64,000 bases of DNA from Natronohydrobacter sp. (GCA_030603695.1 JAUVXF010000003.1:62001-126000); one strand, 5' to 3'. Shown: positions 20,240 to 30,248, counted from the first letter of the stretch. The notes: generated from the letters alone by a model not told the origin. Made by a program: numbers and translations.

Positions 20240-21205
20240 TCAAGATCCCATCTGGATAACGACTTTGCCAGTGGACGTCCGGCTGCGCAGCAGGTCGAAC
20301 CCGTCTGCAAATTGCTCTATCGGTAGCAAATGACTGATATGTGGGCGCAAACCGCCTGCGGCCTGCCAGTCCAGCAATTCGCGCAAGGAGTCTGTCAGGA
20401 CGGCAGGCGCGAAATTCAGATAGCCGCCCCAATACAGCCCCATCACTGTCAGGTTCTTGACCAATACGATATTGGCCGGAAACTGCGGCACTTTGCCGCC
20501 GGCAAAGCCGATTGTCAGAAAGCGCCCCTCAGGGCGCAGGGCGCGCAGGGCAGGGGTTGCAAGCGGCTCTCCTATCGCATCAAACACAACATCTATACCA
20601 CCCAATCCCTTCAGCGCCGCGCGCAAATCCGGCGTGTCGCTGTCGATGGTGGCACTTGCCCCGGCGCGGCGCGCGACTTCCAGCTTGGCGGCCCCCCGGG
20701 CCACGGCGATCACCTTCGCGCCAAGGGCATGGCCAATTTCCACCGCGCTTAGCCCCACGCCACCCGCTGCCCCCAGAACAAGCAGGGTTTCGCCGGGCTG
20801 CACGCGCGCGCGGTGACGCAAGGCCAGATGTGCTGTGCCGTAAGCAACCAGAAACCCGGCAGCCTGCGGCATCGTCAGGCTATCTGGCAGGGCCACACAG
20901 CGTGCGGCTGCGCAGCAGACATAGTCAGCCAATCCGCCGCATCCAACAAAGGCTGCAACCCTGTCACCCTGTTGAAAGCCCGAAACACCAGCGCCGATAG
21001 CTGCAATCTGCCCAGCCACTTCCATGCCCATGATGAATGGTGGCTCCGGGGTTTCCTGATACTGTCCCTGCACCATAAGAAGATCTGCGAAATTCAGCCC
21101 GCAGGCCGCAACCTTGATCAACACCTCTCCGGGCTTGGGTTGGGGGCGGTCTGTTTCTACCAATGACGGGCTCTCGCCAAAGCTGTGAAGCATTACCGCG
21201 CGCAT
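20240..21205 (-). CDS. NADPH:quinone oxidoreductase family (zinc-free MDR)
   Basis: A 321-residue medium-chain dehydrogenase/reductase of the quinone oxidoreductase type. The Rossmann segment is LVLGAAGGVGLSAVEIG and the N-terminal MRAVMLHSFGESPSLVETDRP is usual for the family; the catalytic zinc ligands of alcohol dehydrogenases are absent. The start at 21205 follows GGGGA. It is divergent from an XRE regulator across a 314-base gap; substrate unknown. Confidence 0.85.
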   Translation of the reverse strand: MRAVMLHSFGESPSLVETDRPQPKPGEVLIKVAACGLNFADLLMVQGQYQETPEPPFIMGMEVAGQIAAIGAGVSGFQQGDRVAAFVGCGGLADYVCCAAARCVALPDSLTMPQAAGFLVAYGTAHLALRHRARVQPGETLLVLGAAGGVGLSAVEIGHALGAKVIAVARGAAKLEVARRAGASATIDSDTPDLRAALKGLGGIDVVFDAIGEPLATPALRALRPEGRFLTIGFAGGKVPQFPANIVLVKNLTVMGLYWGGYLNFAPAVLTDSLRELLDWQAAGGLRPHISHLLPIEQFADGFDLLRSRTSTGKVVIQMGS

Positions 21206-21519
21206 AGCATCCCCGATTGACTGCGTTGCAGAAAGCTTGGAGTGTGCCGTGCGCGTGCGCAAGTGTTAACTTGGGCAAGTTATCATGTGCTGCTTGCGAA
21301 CTGCGTTGCAATTTGCAATTATCCTGCCGGTATGCAGGTCTTTCTTTCGTCTGAGAGGCGAATGCTTCACATCCTGCGTCATCGTGTTGGCACATCTTAT
21401 CGCGCTTTGACTTTTGCAGCATTTCCAAAGCGCCAAGATTTCCGGCTTGCTTCGGAAGTTAGGGCGCCCCGGTTCCGTTGCAGCGTTTGAAGCGTGGTTT
21501 TCGGTATAAGGTTAGCGTT
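21206..21519. promoter_or_regulatory. Divergent regulatory region with palindrome and short repeats
   Basis: This 314-base gap separates the quinone oxidoreductase gene (minus) and the XRE regulator (plus). It contains no convincing gene. It holds a perfect inverted repeat TAACTTG-GG-CAAGTTA at 21267-21282, and an 11-base direct repeat ACTGCGTTGCA at 21220-21230 and 21300-21310; CGTTGCA recurs near 21476. The palindrome is a candidate operator for the neighbouring HTH protein. No promoter elements were confidently assigned. Confidence 0.5.
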
Positions 21520-21879
21520 ATGGCGCATTCGGTGGATATCCATGTCGGGCAGAAAATCAGGCAGCGCCGATGGTTGCTGGGCATGACCCAGCAGCAGCTC
21601 GCAGAGGCTGTGGGCATCAAGTTTCAGCAAATCCAGAAATACGAAACGGGTATGAACCGTGTCTCCGCATCTCGCCTGTGGGATATTTCGCGCGTGTTGG
21701 ATGTGCAGCCCAATTTCTTCTTCGAGGGGCTTGACGAGTCGTGTGACGTGCAAACCGATGACGCCCAGCTTTTGAAGAAACGCGAAACGCTGGAACTGCT
21801 GCGCACCTATTACCAGATCCCGGATGACCAGCGCAAACGCCTGCTGCATCTGGCGCAAGCTTTGGGCCAGACGGGGTAA
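21520..21879 (+). CDS. XRE-family HTH transcriptional regulator (PraR/PhrR-like)
   Basis: A 119-residue DNA-binding protein. Residues ~8-65 form a Cro/C1-type helix-turn-helix (LGMTQQQLAEAVGIKFQQIQ, KYETGMNRVSASRL), and the rest is a short helical tail. The HTH resembles the PraR/PhrR group of alphaproteobacteria. The ATG at 21520 fits the family start MAHSVDIHVGQKIR. Its wide upstream region with a perfect palindrome is consistent with autoregulation, and hisN follows on the same strand 78 bases later. Confidence 0.85.
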   Translation: MAHSVDIHVGQKIRQRRWLLGMTQQQLAEAVGIKFQQIQKYETGMNRVSASRLWDISRVLDVQPNFFFEGLDESCDVQTDDAQLLKKRETLELLRTYYQIPDDQRKRLLHLAQALGQTG

Positions 21880-21957
21880 AGGGCCAATTGGTGGTTGCGT
21901 TTTGGCCCGAAGGCTGTAACGCAGGCGCGAAATTTGCTCTTTGTCGGGATCAACAGG

Positions 21958-22764
21958 ATGCAAGATCGCAACCTTGACGCAGATCAGCGCCGCAGCATGC
22001 TGGCCTTGATCGAAACCCTTGCCGATATCGCACGCGCACAAACCTTGCCATGGTTTCGCAATGTGGCGCTAAGTGCAGAGAGCAAGCTCTCGGATGGGTT
22101 TGATCCGGTCACGCAGGCCGACCGCGCCGCAGAGGCCGCGATCCGCGCGCATTTGCAGAAAATGCGGCCCCAAGATGGTATTTTGGGCGAAGAGTTTGCG
22201 CCAAAGCCCAGCCAATCCGGCCTGACATGGATTATCGACCCAGTGGACGGCACGCGCGCCTTTCTGGCCGGAACACCTTGCTGGGGGGTGCTGATTGCGC
22301 TGGCCGATGAAGACGGGCCGTTTTTGGGGGTGATTGATCAGCCCTATATCGCAGAGCGCTTTATCGGCGGGCTGGGAGAGGCCCGTATGAGCGGGCCGCA
22401 AGGCCCCAAGGCATTGGCAACGCGCGTGACCACGGTGCTGGATGAGGCGCTGCTTTTCACCACTTTCCCCGAAATCGGAACCAAGGCAGAGCGCGCAGCA
22501 TTTGATCGCGTGGCGGCAGATGTGAAGCTGACGCGCTACGGGATGGATTGCTATGCCTATGCGCTGCTTGCAGCAGGCCATATTGATCTGGTGATAGAGG
22601 CCGGGCTTAACCCCTATGACATCGCGGCCCCTGCGGCTGTCATCACGGCTGCCGGGGGATGCGTGACAAATTGGCAGGGCGGCCCGATAGATGCCAGCGG
22701 GCAGGTATTGGCCGCTGCCAACCCCGCTTTGCATGCGCTGGCGCTGGCGCGGTTGCAGGGCTAA
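21958..22764 (+). CDS. hisN: Histidinol-phosphatase, inositol-monophosphatase family
   Basis: A 268-residue Mg-dependent phosphatase. DPVTQADRAAE, LGEEF, the metal motif IDPVDGTRAFLAGTPCWG and the C-terminal NPYDIAAPAAVITAAGG match the HisN branch of the inositol monophosphatase superfamily, which dephosphorylates histidinol phosphate in histidine synthesis. A related substrate such as inositol phosphate cannot be ruled out. I chose the ATG at 21958; an earlier in-frame TTG at 21895 is unlikely. It overlaps the convergent hydrolase gene by four bases. Confidence 0.85.
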   Translation: MQDRNLDADQRRSMLALIETLADIARAQTLPWFRNVALSAESKLSDGFDPVTQADRAAEAAIRAHLQKMRPQDGILGEEFAPKPSQSGLTWIIDPVDGTRAFLAGTPCWGVLIALADEDGPFLGVIDQPYIAERFIGGLGEARMSGPQGPKALATRVTTVLDEALLFTTFPEIGTKAERAAFDRVAADVKLTRYGMDCYAYALLAAGHIDLVIEAGLNPYDIAAPAAVITAAGGCVTNWQGGPIDASGQVLAAANPALHALALARLQG

Positions 22765-23504
22765 AGCGCGCAGATTTCTTCAATGGATTGCGTAATTAGC
22801 GCCAGACATTCTGGTGTTGAAAACCTGTGATCTGCGCCCTTGACCAAGGTCAGGCGCAGATCGGGGCAGGTGGCATGTTCCATCAGGCGCAAGGGCACAG
22901 ATGTGGCCACGGCCGTATCCGCAGTGCCTTGCACCAGCCGCACCGGAAATGGCAGCGGCAAAGGGCTGCGCAAGACAAGCTGATTGCGCCCATCCTCGAA
23001 CAGGCGCCGCGTCAAAGGGTAGGGCGGGCTGTCATAGTCATGTTCCAGCAGGGTTTTGCCCGCGCTCTCTATTTCCGCCTGTTGCGCGGGCGTCAGCGCG
23101 GGCCACATGCTGTCTTCGGTGAAATCGGGCGCGGCGGCCACGCCCACCAGCCCGGCAATGCGCGCGGGCATCCGCCGTGCCAGCAACAGTGCAATCCATC
23201 CCCCCATGGAAGACCCGACAAGAATTTGCGGCCCCTCTGTCAGGGCGCTGACAGCGGCAAAGGCATCTTCGGCCCAATCCCCGATACAGCCCTCTTCAAA
23301 CATGCCAGAACTTTGGCCATGGCCCGAATAATCAAAGCGCAGAAAGGCCCGGCCCTGTGCGCGCGCCCAGTCTTCCAGATAGACGGCCTTTGTGCCCGAC
23401 ATATCCGACATGAACCCCCCCAGAAACACCACGCCCGGCGCGCGCCCTTCGGTTTTGTGATAGGCCAGATTGCGGCCCTGTGCGGTTTTCAGATCCGATG
23501 CCAT
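22761..23504 (-). CDS. Alpha/beta hydrolase (serine hydrolase, ABHD10/thioesterase-like)
   Basis: A 247-residue cytoplasmic hydrolase. The nucleophile elbow is GSSMGGW, FDYSGHGQSSG is the preceding strand-turn, and GADHRFS holds the catalytic His. This set is close to proteins annotated as ABHD10-like thioesterases; substrate unknown. It is convergent with hisN, with stops overlapping by four bases, and divergent from thrS. Confidence 0.85.
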   Translation of the reverse strand: MASDLKTAQGRNLAYHKTEGRAPGVVFLGGFMSDMSGTKAVYLEDWARAQGRAFLRFDYSGHGQSSGMFEEGCIGDWAEDAFAAVSALTEGPQILVGSSMGGWIALLLARRMPARIAGLVGVAAAPDFTEDSMWPALTPAQQAEIESAGKTLLEHDYDSPPYPLTRRLFEDGRNQLVLRSPLPLPFPVRLVQGTADTAVATSVPLRLMEHATCPDLRLTLVKGADHRFSTPECLALITQSIEEICAL

Positions 23505-23674
23505 GCCATGCCCTCTGTCGTGCCCCTGCTACACCCCTGCTATAGCGCGCAGCAAGGCGCAGGCCAAGCGCGTGTCATGGCTTGACTTTCTGCGCCATGC
23601 TCGCCAAACCCTGCGCAACATATCACCCGCAACCGGGCGTTCCGTGGGCGCCAAAACGACGAGGAGCACGGCCA

Positions 23675-25621
23675 ATGGCCCAGATTTCCCTGACATTTCC
23701 CGATGGCAATATCCGCAGCTATGATGCGGGCGTAACGCCTGCCGATGTGGCGGCCAGCATCTCGCCGTCCCTGGCAAAAAAAGCGATTTCGGCCACAGTG
23801 AATGGCGCGCATTTCGATTTGCAATGGCCCATCACCCAAGATGCCGCAATTGCCATTCATACCATGCAAGATGATGCGCAGGCTTTGGAACTGATCCGCC
23901 ACGATATGGCCCATATCATGGCGCGTGCAGTGCAAGATATCTGGCCCGATGTGAAAGTGACAATCGGGCCTGTGCGCGACAAGGGCTGGTTTTATGATTT
24001 CGACCGCGCAGAGCCATTTGTGCCCGATGATCTGGCCCGCATAGAGGCGCGGATGCGCGAGATCATCAATGCGCGCGATCCTGTGCGCACAGAGGTTTGG
24101 GATCGTGCGCGTGCCATCGCGCATTACACAGAGGCCAATGAGCCCTTCAAGGTAGAGCTGATCAACCGCATCCCGGAGGGCGAACCGCTGCGCATGTATT
24201 GGCATGGCCCGTGGCAAGACCTGTGCCGCGGCCCGCATTTGCAAAACACCGCGCAACTGCCTGCCGATGCGTTCAAGCTGATGAACATTGCAGGCGCTTA
24301 TTGGCTGGGCGATAACACCCGGCCCATGTTGCAGCGCATATATGGCGTGGCCTTCAAGAACCGCAATGATCTGAAAACCCATCTGACCATGCTGGAAGAG
24401 GCCGCAAAACGCGACCACCGCAAGCTGGGCCGCGAAATGAACCTGTTTCACATGCAGGAAGAAGCGCCGGGGCAAGTGTTCTGGCACCCAAATGGCTGGT
24501 CAATCTATACAAATCTGCAAGATTACATGCGCCGCCAGCAACGCCGGGGCGGCTATGTGGAAGTGAACACCCCGCAAGTGGTGGATCGCAAGCTGTGGGA
24601 AGCCTCGGGGCATTGGGAAAAATACCAGGAAAATATGTTCATCGTCGAAGTGGATGAAGAGCATGCCCGCGAAAAAGCCATCAATGCGCTTAAACCCATG
24701 AACTGCCCCTGCCATGTGCAGATTTTCAATGTGGGCCTGAAATCCTACCGCGACCTGCCTTTGCGCATGGCGGAATTCGGATCATGCAACCGCTATGAAC
24801 CTTCGGGCGCGCTGCATGGGATCATGCGCGTTCGGGGGTTTACGCAAGATGATGCGCATATCTTCTGCCGCGAAGACCAGATTGAAAGCGAGACCCGCAA
24901 ATTCATTGATTTCCTGAGCGCAATTTACCGGGATCTGGGGTTTGAGGCGTTTCGCATCAAATTTTCAGACAGGCCAGAAACGCGCGCAGGGGCGGATGAT
25001 GTCTGGGATCGGGCCGAAGGCGCGCTGCGCGCGGCCACAGAGGCGGCAGGCTATGCCTATGAGGAAAACCCCGGCGAAGGGGCGTTTTACGGGCCGAAAC
25101 TGGAATTCGTGCTGACAGATGCCATCGGCCGCGATTGGCAATGTGGTACGTTGCAGGTGGATTTTGTGCTGCCAGAGCGGCTGGATGCCAATTATGTGGG
25201 GCAAGACGGGGCCAAGCACCGCCCCGTCATGCTGCACCGCGCCGTATTGGGCAGTTTTGAGCGTTTCATTGGTATCCTGATCGAAAACTTCTCTGGCAAG
25301 CTGCCGCTATGGCTGGCCCCTCGTCAGGTGGTGGTGGCCTCTATCATCTCTGATGGGGATGAATATTGCCGCGAGGTGGTAGCGGCGCTGCAAGCAGCTG
25401 GGCTGCGGGCAGAGCTGGATTTGCGCAATGAGAAGATCAATTACAAAGTGCGCGAGCATTCGGTAGGCAAAGTGCCGGTCATCCTTGCCGTGGGCGCGCG
25501 CGAGGTGGAAGATCGCACTGTTTCCGTGCGCCGTCTGGGCGAAACCCGTACAGAAACCGTGGCACTGGAGGCGTTGGTCGAAAGTCTGCGGCGGGAAGCA
25601 ACGCCCCCCGATCTGCGCTGA
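23675..25621 (+). CDS. thrS: Threonine--tRNA ligase
   Basis: A class II synthetase of 648 residues with the full ThrRS layout: N-terminal TGS domain ([16 protein letters not shown]), editing domain with [12 protein letters not shown], catalytic core with the zinc-site segment [11 protein letters not shown], and a C-terminal anticodon-binding domain. The ATG at 23675 follows GAGGAGC and starts at the TGS domain; the frame is open to 23582 but that stretch is not conserved-looking. A strong terminator follows. Confidence 0.97.
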   Translation: MAQISLTFPDGNIRSYDAGVTPADVAASISPSLAKKAISATVNGAHFDLQWPITQDAAIAIHTMQDDAQALELIRHDMAHIMARAVQDIWPDVKVTIGPVRDKGWFYDFDRAEPFVPDDLARIEARMREIINARDPVRTEVWDRARAIAHYTEANEPFKVELINRIPEGEPLRMYWHGPWQDLCRGPHLQNTAQLPADAFKLMNIAGAYWLGDNTRPMLQRIYGVAFKNRNDLKTHLTMLEEAAKRDHRKLGREMNLFHMQEEAPGQVFWHPNGWSIYTNLQDYMRRQQRRGGYVEVNTPQVVDRKLWEASGHWEKYQENMFIVEVDEEHAREKAINALKPMNCPCHVQIFNVGLKSYRDLPLRMAEFGSCNRYEPSGALHGIMRVRGFTQDDAHIFCREDQIESETRKFIDFLSAIYRDLGFEAFRIKFSDRPETRAGADDVWDRAEGALRAATEAAGYAYEENPGEGAFYGPKLEFVLTDAIGRDWQCGTLQVDFVLPERLDANYVGQDGAKHRPVMLHRAVLGSFERFIGILIENFSGKLPLWLAPRQVVVASIISDGDEYCREVVAALQAAGLRAELDLRNEKINYKVREHSVGKVPVILAVGAREVEDRTVSVRRLGETRTETVALEALVESLRREATPPDLR

Positions 25622-25639
25622 TAGCCTCTGCAAGACAGC

Positions 25640-25674
25640 AAAAAGCCCCGGCACATCTGCCGGGGCTTTTTGTT
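25640..25674. terminator. Bidirectional intrinsic terminator between thrS and typA
   Basis: An AAAAAGCCCCGGCA/TGCCGGGGCTTTTT type hairpin with A and T runs on either side, in the gap between convergent stop codons. It serves both thrS and typA. Confidence 0.92.
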
Positions 25675-27495
25675 TCAGGCGCTGGCGCGCGACTGGCGCT
25701 TGCGTTCATGCGGGTCAAGAAAGCGCTTGCGCAGGCGAATTGCGTTCGGGGTGACTTCTACCAATTCATCGTCATCAATATAGGCAATCGCCTGTTCCAG
25801 TGACATAATGACAGGCGGTGTCAGCTTTACAGCGTCATCCGTGCCAGAGGCGCGCACGTTTGTAAGCTTCTTGCCTTTCAGCGGGTTCACTTCCAGATCA
25901 TTGTCGCGGCTATGCTCGCCAATGATCATGCCCTGATACACAGGGTCTTGCGGGTTGATGAACATGCGCCCGCGCTCTTCCAGATTCCACAGCGCATAGG
26001 CTACGGCAGTGCCATCTTCCATGGAAATCAGCACACCTTCGCGCCGCCCTGCAATCGGGCCTTTATAGGGTGCCCATTCATGGAACACGCGGTTCAGAAC
26101 ACCTGTGCCGCGCGTATCTGTCAGAAACTCGCCATGATAGCCGATCAGACCACGCGAGGGCACATGCGCGATGATGCGCGTCTTGCCTGTTCCTGCGGGT
26201 TTCATCTCGGCCAGATCGCCTTTGCGGGGGCCAGTGATTTTCTCGATCACGCTGCCGGTATATTCGTCATCCACATCAATGGTGACTTCTTCAATCGGCT
26301 CCAGCCGCTGACCGCCTTCATCACGCATCAGAACGCGGGGGCGCGAGATGGACAATTCAAACCCTTCGCGGCGCATATTCTCGATCAGCACGCCCATTTG
26401 CAATTCGCCACGGCCCGCAACCTCGAACGCTTCGCCGCCCGGAGTGTCGCTGATCTTGATTGCAACATTGACTTCCGCCTCGCGCATCAGGCGTTCGCGG
26501 ATCACGCGGCTTTGCACCTTGGAACCATCACGCCCGGCCAGAGGCGAATCATTTATCCCGAAGGTGACAGAGATGGTGGGCGGATCAATCGGCTGTGCGG
26601 GCAGGGCGGTGTCCACCTCCAGCGCACAAAGCGTGTCGGCCACTGTGGCCTTGGACATGCCCGCCAGCGTAACGATATCACCCGCTTCCGCCGCATCGAT
26701 AGGCTGCTGGCCAAGGCCGCGAAAGGCCAGAACCTTGGTGACGCGGAATTGCTCCAGCTTGTCGCCATTGCGCGACAGTGCCTTGATGGTTTCACCCGCT
26801 TTCAACGTGCCGGATTCTACCCGCCCTGTCAGAATTCGGCCCAGATAAGGGTCTGCCGAAAGGGTGGTTGCCAGCATGCGAAACGGCTCTGCGCGCCGCG
26901 CGACCTGCGCGGGCAGGGGCACATGCGCCACAACCAGATCAAACAGTGCCGACATGTCTTTGCGCGGCCCGTCCAGCTCTTTATCGGCCCAGCCATTGAT
27001 CCCGCTGGCATAAAGAACAGGGAAATCAAGCTGTTCGTCATTTGCGCCCAGATTGGCGAACAGATCAAACACCTCATTGAGCGCGCGGTCTGGCTCTGCT
27101 GCGGGCTTGTCCACCTTGTTCAGCAACACAATTGGCCGCAGGCCCAGTGCAAGCGCCTTGGAGGTGACGAATTTGGTTTGTGGCATAGGGCCTTCGGCTG
27201 CATCCACCAGCAGCACAACCCCGTCAACCATGCTCAGGATACGTTCCACCTCGCCGCCGAAATCGGCATGGCCCGGTGTGTCCACGATGTTGATACGGGC
27301 ATCTTTCCACTCTACCGAAGTGGCTTTGGCCAGAATCGTGATCCCGCGCTCGCGCTCAAGATCATTGCTGTCCATCATCCGCTCGGCTGTTGCCTGATTT
27401 TCGCGAAACGCGCCGGATTGTTTAAGAAGTTCGTCAACCAGCGTAGTTTTGCCGTGGTCAACATGGGCGATAATCGCGATATTGCGAAGTGTCAT
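25675..27495 (-). CDS. typA: Ribosome-associated translational GTPase TypA/BipA
   Basis: A 606-residue EF-G-like GTPase. G1 [16 protein letters not shown]2 RGITILAK, G3 [14 protein letters not shown] and G4 [11 protein letters not shown] are all intact, followed by domain II, EF-G-like domains and the BipA C-terminal domain. It helps ribosome assembly and stress or cold adaptation. It begins with [15 protein letters not shown], the usual start, and stands alone between a terminator and the YitT gene. Confidence 0.97.
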   Translation of the reverse strand: MTLRNIAIIAHVDHGKTTLVDELLKQSGAFRENQATAERMMDSNDLERERGITILAKATSVEWKDARINIVDTPGHADFGGEVERILSMVDGVVLLVDAAEGPMPQTKFVTSKALALGLRPIVLLNKVDKPAAEPDRALNEVFDLFANLGANDEQLDFPVLYASGINGWADKELDGPRKDMSALFDLVVAHVPLPAQVARRAEPFRMLATTLSADPYLGRILTGRVESGTLKAGETIKALSRNGDKLEQFRVTKVLAFRGLGQQPIDAAEAGDIVTLAGMSKATVADTLCALEVDTALPAQPIDPPTISVTFGINDSPLAGRDGSKVQSRVIRERLMREAEVNVAIKISDTPGGEAFEVAGRGELQMGVLIENMRREGFELSISRPRVLMRDEGGQRLEPIEEVTIDVDDEYTGSVIEKITGPRKGDLAEMKPAGTGKTRIIAHVPSRGLIGYHGEFLTDTRGTGVLNRVFHEWAPYKGPIAGRREGVLISMEDGTAVAYALWNLEERGRMFINPQDPVYQGMIIGEHSRDNDLEVNPLKGKKLTNVRASGTDDAVKLTPPVIMSLEQAIAYIDDDELVEVTPNAIRLRKRFLDPHERKRQSRASA

Positions 27496-27567
27496 AGCTC
27501 TGGCCTTTTGATGCTGCGCCGCCGCATTAGCCGATTGTGGCGCGTCTGGCTACCCCTGAAACGGGGT

Positions 27568-28170
27568 TCATGTTCCGATGTAGCGATCCCGGCGGTGATT
27601 GATGCCGATAATCGCATTCAGCACCGCAGCCCCCAAAAGCGACCAAAGCACCAGCTTTGCCGGCAATACGAGTAGCGCTGTGGCAAATAACACCAGATCA
27701 AAGCCCAGTTGCACCCAGCCTGCGCGCCAGCCCAGCCGCTCTTGCAGATCATAGGCAATGATCCCCACCCCGCCCAAGCTGGCGCGGTGCCGAAAGATGG
27801 CCAAAAGCCCTGCGCCAGATACCAGCCCGAACAACACTGCCGCAACGGCCGGATGCGCGGGGCTGATAGTGACCAGATCGCCCAAGACCAGTGATACCGC
27901 CGAAATCATCGCCACAGAGAGAAAGGTCTTTACCGTAAAAGCAGGCCCCAGCCGCACCCATGCCAGCGCATAGAAGGGCAGATTTATGATGAAAAACACC
28001 ACGCCAAAACTGTAGCCAGTGACATAAGAGATCAGCACCGCCGCCCCGGCTGTCTGGCCTGTGACCAGCCCCGCCCCTGTCAGGATAAGCACCCCAAAGG
28101 CGCACATGATCGTGCCAAAGGCCAAGCCCTGCGCATCGTCCAGCAAGGTGTGAGGTATCGGCGCTGCCAT
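27568..28170 (-). CDS. YitT-family membrane protein
   Basis: A 200-residue protein with about five hydrophobic helices. GFGTIMCAFGVLILTGAGLVTGQTAG-like sequence at the start (AFGTIMCAFGVLIL) and AIFRHRASLGGVGIIAYDLQER match the short YitT (DUF161) group found in proteobacteria. No soluble C-terminal domain is present. Function unknown, probably transport. Its start lies one base after the SMR gene stop, so the pair is cotranscribed. Confidence 0.82.
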   Translation of the reverse strand: MAAPIPHTLLDDAQGLAFGTIMCAFGVLILTGAGLVTGQTAGAAVLISYVTGYSFGVVFFIINLPFYALAWVRLGPAFTVKTFLSVAMISAVSLVLGDLVTISPAHPAVAAVLFGLVSGAGLLAIFRHRASLGGVGIIAYDLQERLGWRAGWVQLGFDLVLFATALLVLPAKLVLWSLLGAAVLNAIIGINHRRDRYIGT

Positions 28171-28171
28171 A

Positions 28172-28501
28172 TCAGTGGCCTACAGATGTGCTGAAAAGGT
28201 TGATGACCAGAATTCCGGCAATGATCAGCCCCAAGCCCAGCATTGCGGGGGCGTCCAACCTTTGCCCAAAGACCACCCAGCCAATGCCTGCAATCAGACA
28301 AACCCCCAGCCCCGACCAGATGGCATAGGCCACTCCCACGGGAATTACCCGCAACACCAGCGCCAAAAGCCAGAAAGAAAATGCATAGGCCAGCACAACC
28401 ACAATGGCAGGGCCTGCGCGGGTCATGCCATCGCTGGCCTTCAGCGCCGTTGTGCCAATCGTCTCGAACAGGATTGCAACACCAAGATATAGCCAGTGCA
28501 T
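28172..28501 (-). CDS. Small multidrug resistance (SMR/EmrE-like) transporter
   Basis: A 109-residue four-helix proton-coupled transporter. The key membrane-embedded glutamate lies in ILFETIGTTALKAS (TM1), and IPVGVAYAIWSGLG is the TM3 signature of the EmrE/SugE group. The ATG at 28501 has GAGG five bases upstream; an in-frame GTG two codons earlier is less likely. Substrates could be quaternary ammonium or guanidinium compounds. It is adjacent to the YitT-like gene. Confidence 0.9.
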   Translation of the reverse strand: MHWLYLGVAILFETIGTTALKASDGMTRAGPAIVVVLAYAFSFWLLALVLRVIPVGVAYAIWSGLGVCLIAGIGWVVFGQRLDAPAMLGLGLIIAGILVINLFSTSVGH

Positions 28502-28512
28502 AGGCACCTCTT

Positions 28513-29235
28513 TCAGATTGGCTGGCCTGCGGCCATAGCGGCCACGGCGCGTTCCACTTCGCGCAAGCGTTCGGCATTGGGGGGATGCGTGCCCAGAAAC
28601 TGATTGCCGGGATCGGGGATGCGCCGGAAAATGGCAGCCCCGCGCAGCGGATCATACCCCGCTCTTGCTGTAATCACTGCGCCAATGCGATCGGCCTCCA
28701 GTTCGAACGCTTTGGAATAGCGCCGCGCGCCAACGGTTGCACTGGCATTGACCAATTGTTGCGCGGTGGATTGATCCACGCCCGACACAGCCGCAACCAA
28801 CCCGCCCAGTAGGGCGCCCGTCATGGCATCGCGCTGGATGCGTGGCAGGTGGTCGGCAATGTGATGCGCCGCTTCATGGCCAAATATGAGGGCGATTTCA
28901 TCATGGCTGCGCAAATCGCGCAGCAGTGCTTCGGTAAAGGTGATGATGGGGCGCCCGTTTTCGCCGCGCGAGTGAAAGGCATTCGGCGGCTGGCCGGGGC
29001 GTTCATCCAGAATGACGGTGAAATTGCAGTCCAGATGTGGGCTACGTTCGCGGCAGACCTGTGTTGCGACAGGGCGCATCCGCGCAACCACTGCATTGAA
29101 ATCGGCACGCGTTGACACGGTGCTTGCAGGTTGCTGCGGGGGCGCGGGCAGTTGGGCCATCGGCTCCAACGTGCAGCCGGCAAGCGCCACGGTTGCGATG
29201 AAAGCTGCAAATGCACCACGAATAAGACGCACCAT
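28513..29235 (-). CDS. M48-family metallopeptidase lipoprotein
   Basis: A 240-residue lipoprotein: a signal peptide ends at ATVALAGC (lipobox Cys about residue 21). The zinc motif FGHEAAHHIADH and the downstream EADRIGAVITARAGYD helix, which supplies the third ligand, define an M48B (BepA/YcaL-like) peptidase. Such periplasmic enzymes act in outer-membrane protein quality control in other bacteria; the role here is inferred. It is followed eleven bases later by the SMR gene. Confidence 0.9.
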   Translation of the reverse strand: MVRLIRGAFAAFIATVALAGCTLEPMAQLPAPPQQPASTVSTRADFNAVVARMRPVATQVCRERSPHLDCNFTVILDERPGQPPNAFHSRGENGRPIITFTEALLRDLRSHDEIALIFGHEAAHHIADHLPRIQRDAMTGALLGGLVAAVSGVDQSTAQQLVNASATVGARRYSKAFELEADRIGAVITARAGYDPLRGAAIFRRIPDPGNQFLGTHPPNAERLREVERAVAAMAAGQPI

Positions 29236-29354
29236 AATCCCGATATTCCTTCAAAACGCCAGAATGCTGCGCACTGCACAGAGCGCCGCGCATCAGTAGA
29301 TAACGCAGATCGCCTGTCCCCCCACTCACACATCAGAGAGCGGGGGGAGAGCGC

Positions 29355-30014
29355 TTAGCGGGTTGTCTCTGTCAATCTACGGCTGACATATTCGGAAACG
29401 GTTTGCAGCATTGGCTGCATATGCCGCTCTTCATCCTTGAAAAAATGATCTGCGCCGTCAATTTCGGTATGTGTTATGGTAATGCCGCGTTGTTCTTGCA
29501 GCTTGCCCACAAGTGATTTCGTATCGCGCGGAGGCGCGACACGATCTGCCGTGCCGTTGATGATCAGGCCAGACGCAGGGCAGGGCGCAAGAAAGCTGAA
29601 ATCATACAGATTGGCCGGGGGCGCAACCGAGACGAAGCCTGTGATATCGGGGCGGCGCATCAGAAGTTGCATGCCAATCCATGCCCCAAAGCTGAACCCC
29701 GCCACCCAGCAATGGCGCGCATTCTGGGTTTGGGCCTGCACGTAATCCAGCGCTGCCGCCGCATCCGACAATTCGCCGATGCCTTGGTCATATTCCCCCT
29801 GACTGCGCCCCACGCCGCGGAAATTGAACCGCAGCACGGAAAACCCCATTTTGTGAAAGGTGTAGTGCAGGTTATACACAACCTTATTATTCATCGTGCC
29901 GCCAAATTGGGGGTGCGGATGCAGCACAATTGCTATAGGCGCGTCGGCTTTGGGTTGCGGGTGATAGCGGCCTTCAAGGCGGCCTTCGGGGCCGGGGAAG
30001 ATAATCTCGGGCAT
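29355..30014 (-). CDS. Alpha/beta hydrolase family protein
   Basis: A 219-residue hydrolase-fold protein. VLHPHPQFGGTMNN, FNFRGVGRSQGEYD, the nucleophile motif GFSFGAW and DGADHFF with the catalytic His mark the small dienelactone-hydrolase-like family. It lacks a signal peptide; substrate unknown. It is divergent from iscR, so its own promoter shares the 234-base gap with the iron-sulfur regulator. Confidence 0.82.
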   Translation of the reverse strand: MPEIIFPGPEGRLEGRYHPQPKADAPIAIVLHPHPQFGGTMNNKVVYNLHYTFHKMGFSVLRFNFRGVGRSQGEYDQGIGELSDAAAALDYVQAQTQNARHCWVAGFSFGAWIGMQLLMRRPDITGFVSVAPPANLYDFSFLAPCPASGLIINGTADRVAPPRDTKSLVGKLQEQRGITITHTEIDGADHFFKDEERHMQPMLQTVSEYVSRRLTETTR

Positions 30015-30085
30015 TCGGGGCCTTATCTTGTGCTACAGGTGTCCGTCATCGCGCGCGTTTCTGTCTTTTGGGGTATCGGCAATTC

Positions 30086-30123
30086 TTGACTCTTTACTTC
30101 GGGCATTTTAGAAATGTTCTAAA
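30086..30123 (+). promoter_or_regulatory. iscR-suf promoter with overlapping palindromic operator
   Basis: TTGACT (30086-30091) and TAGAAA (30109-30114) are separated by 17 bases and look like -35 and -10 elements. A perfect inverted repeat TTTAGAA-ATG-TTCTAAA (30107-30123) covers the -10. Its form resembles iron-control-element/Irr boxes of alphaproteobacteria as I remember them, so iron-dependent repression of the suf operon is likely. The site lies about 125 bases before the iscR start. Confidence 0.7.
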
Positions 30124-30248
30124 TTGCGTAACTGGCCGACAGATCACAAGGCGCTTGGTGCCTAGCGGATTTAGGCGCGTGTGGCGCGCGCGTCAACCTT
30201 TATTGGCGTGGCGGGCGCATCAAGGCGCGTGTGAAACAGGGGAAAAGA

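Noticed and set aside
21520-22764. XRE regulator plus downstream gene as a toxin-antitoxin pair
   Set aside because: The downstream gene is a full-length histidinol-phosphatase-type enzyme, and the regulator is larger and different from typical antitoxins.
25912-27675. A 587-codon open frame antisense to typA
   Set aside because: It mirrors the real typA gene in a GC-rich genome; its translation is rich in His, Gln, Arg and Cys with no family motif and no RBS.
30124-30248. Weak inverted repeats (AGGCGC/GTGCCT, GCCTA/TAGGC) upstream of iscR as IscR sites
   Set aside because: Arms are short or imperfect and expected by chance in GC-rich leader DNA; only the perfect palindrome at 30107-30123 was kept.
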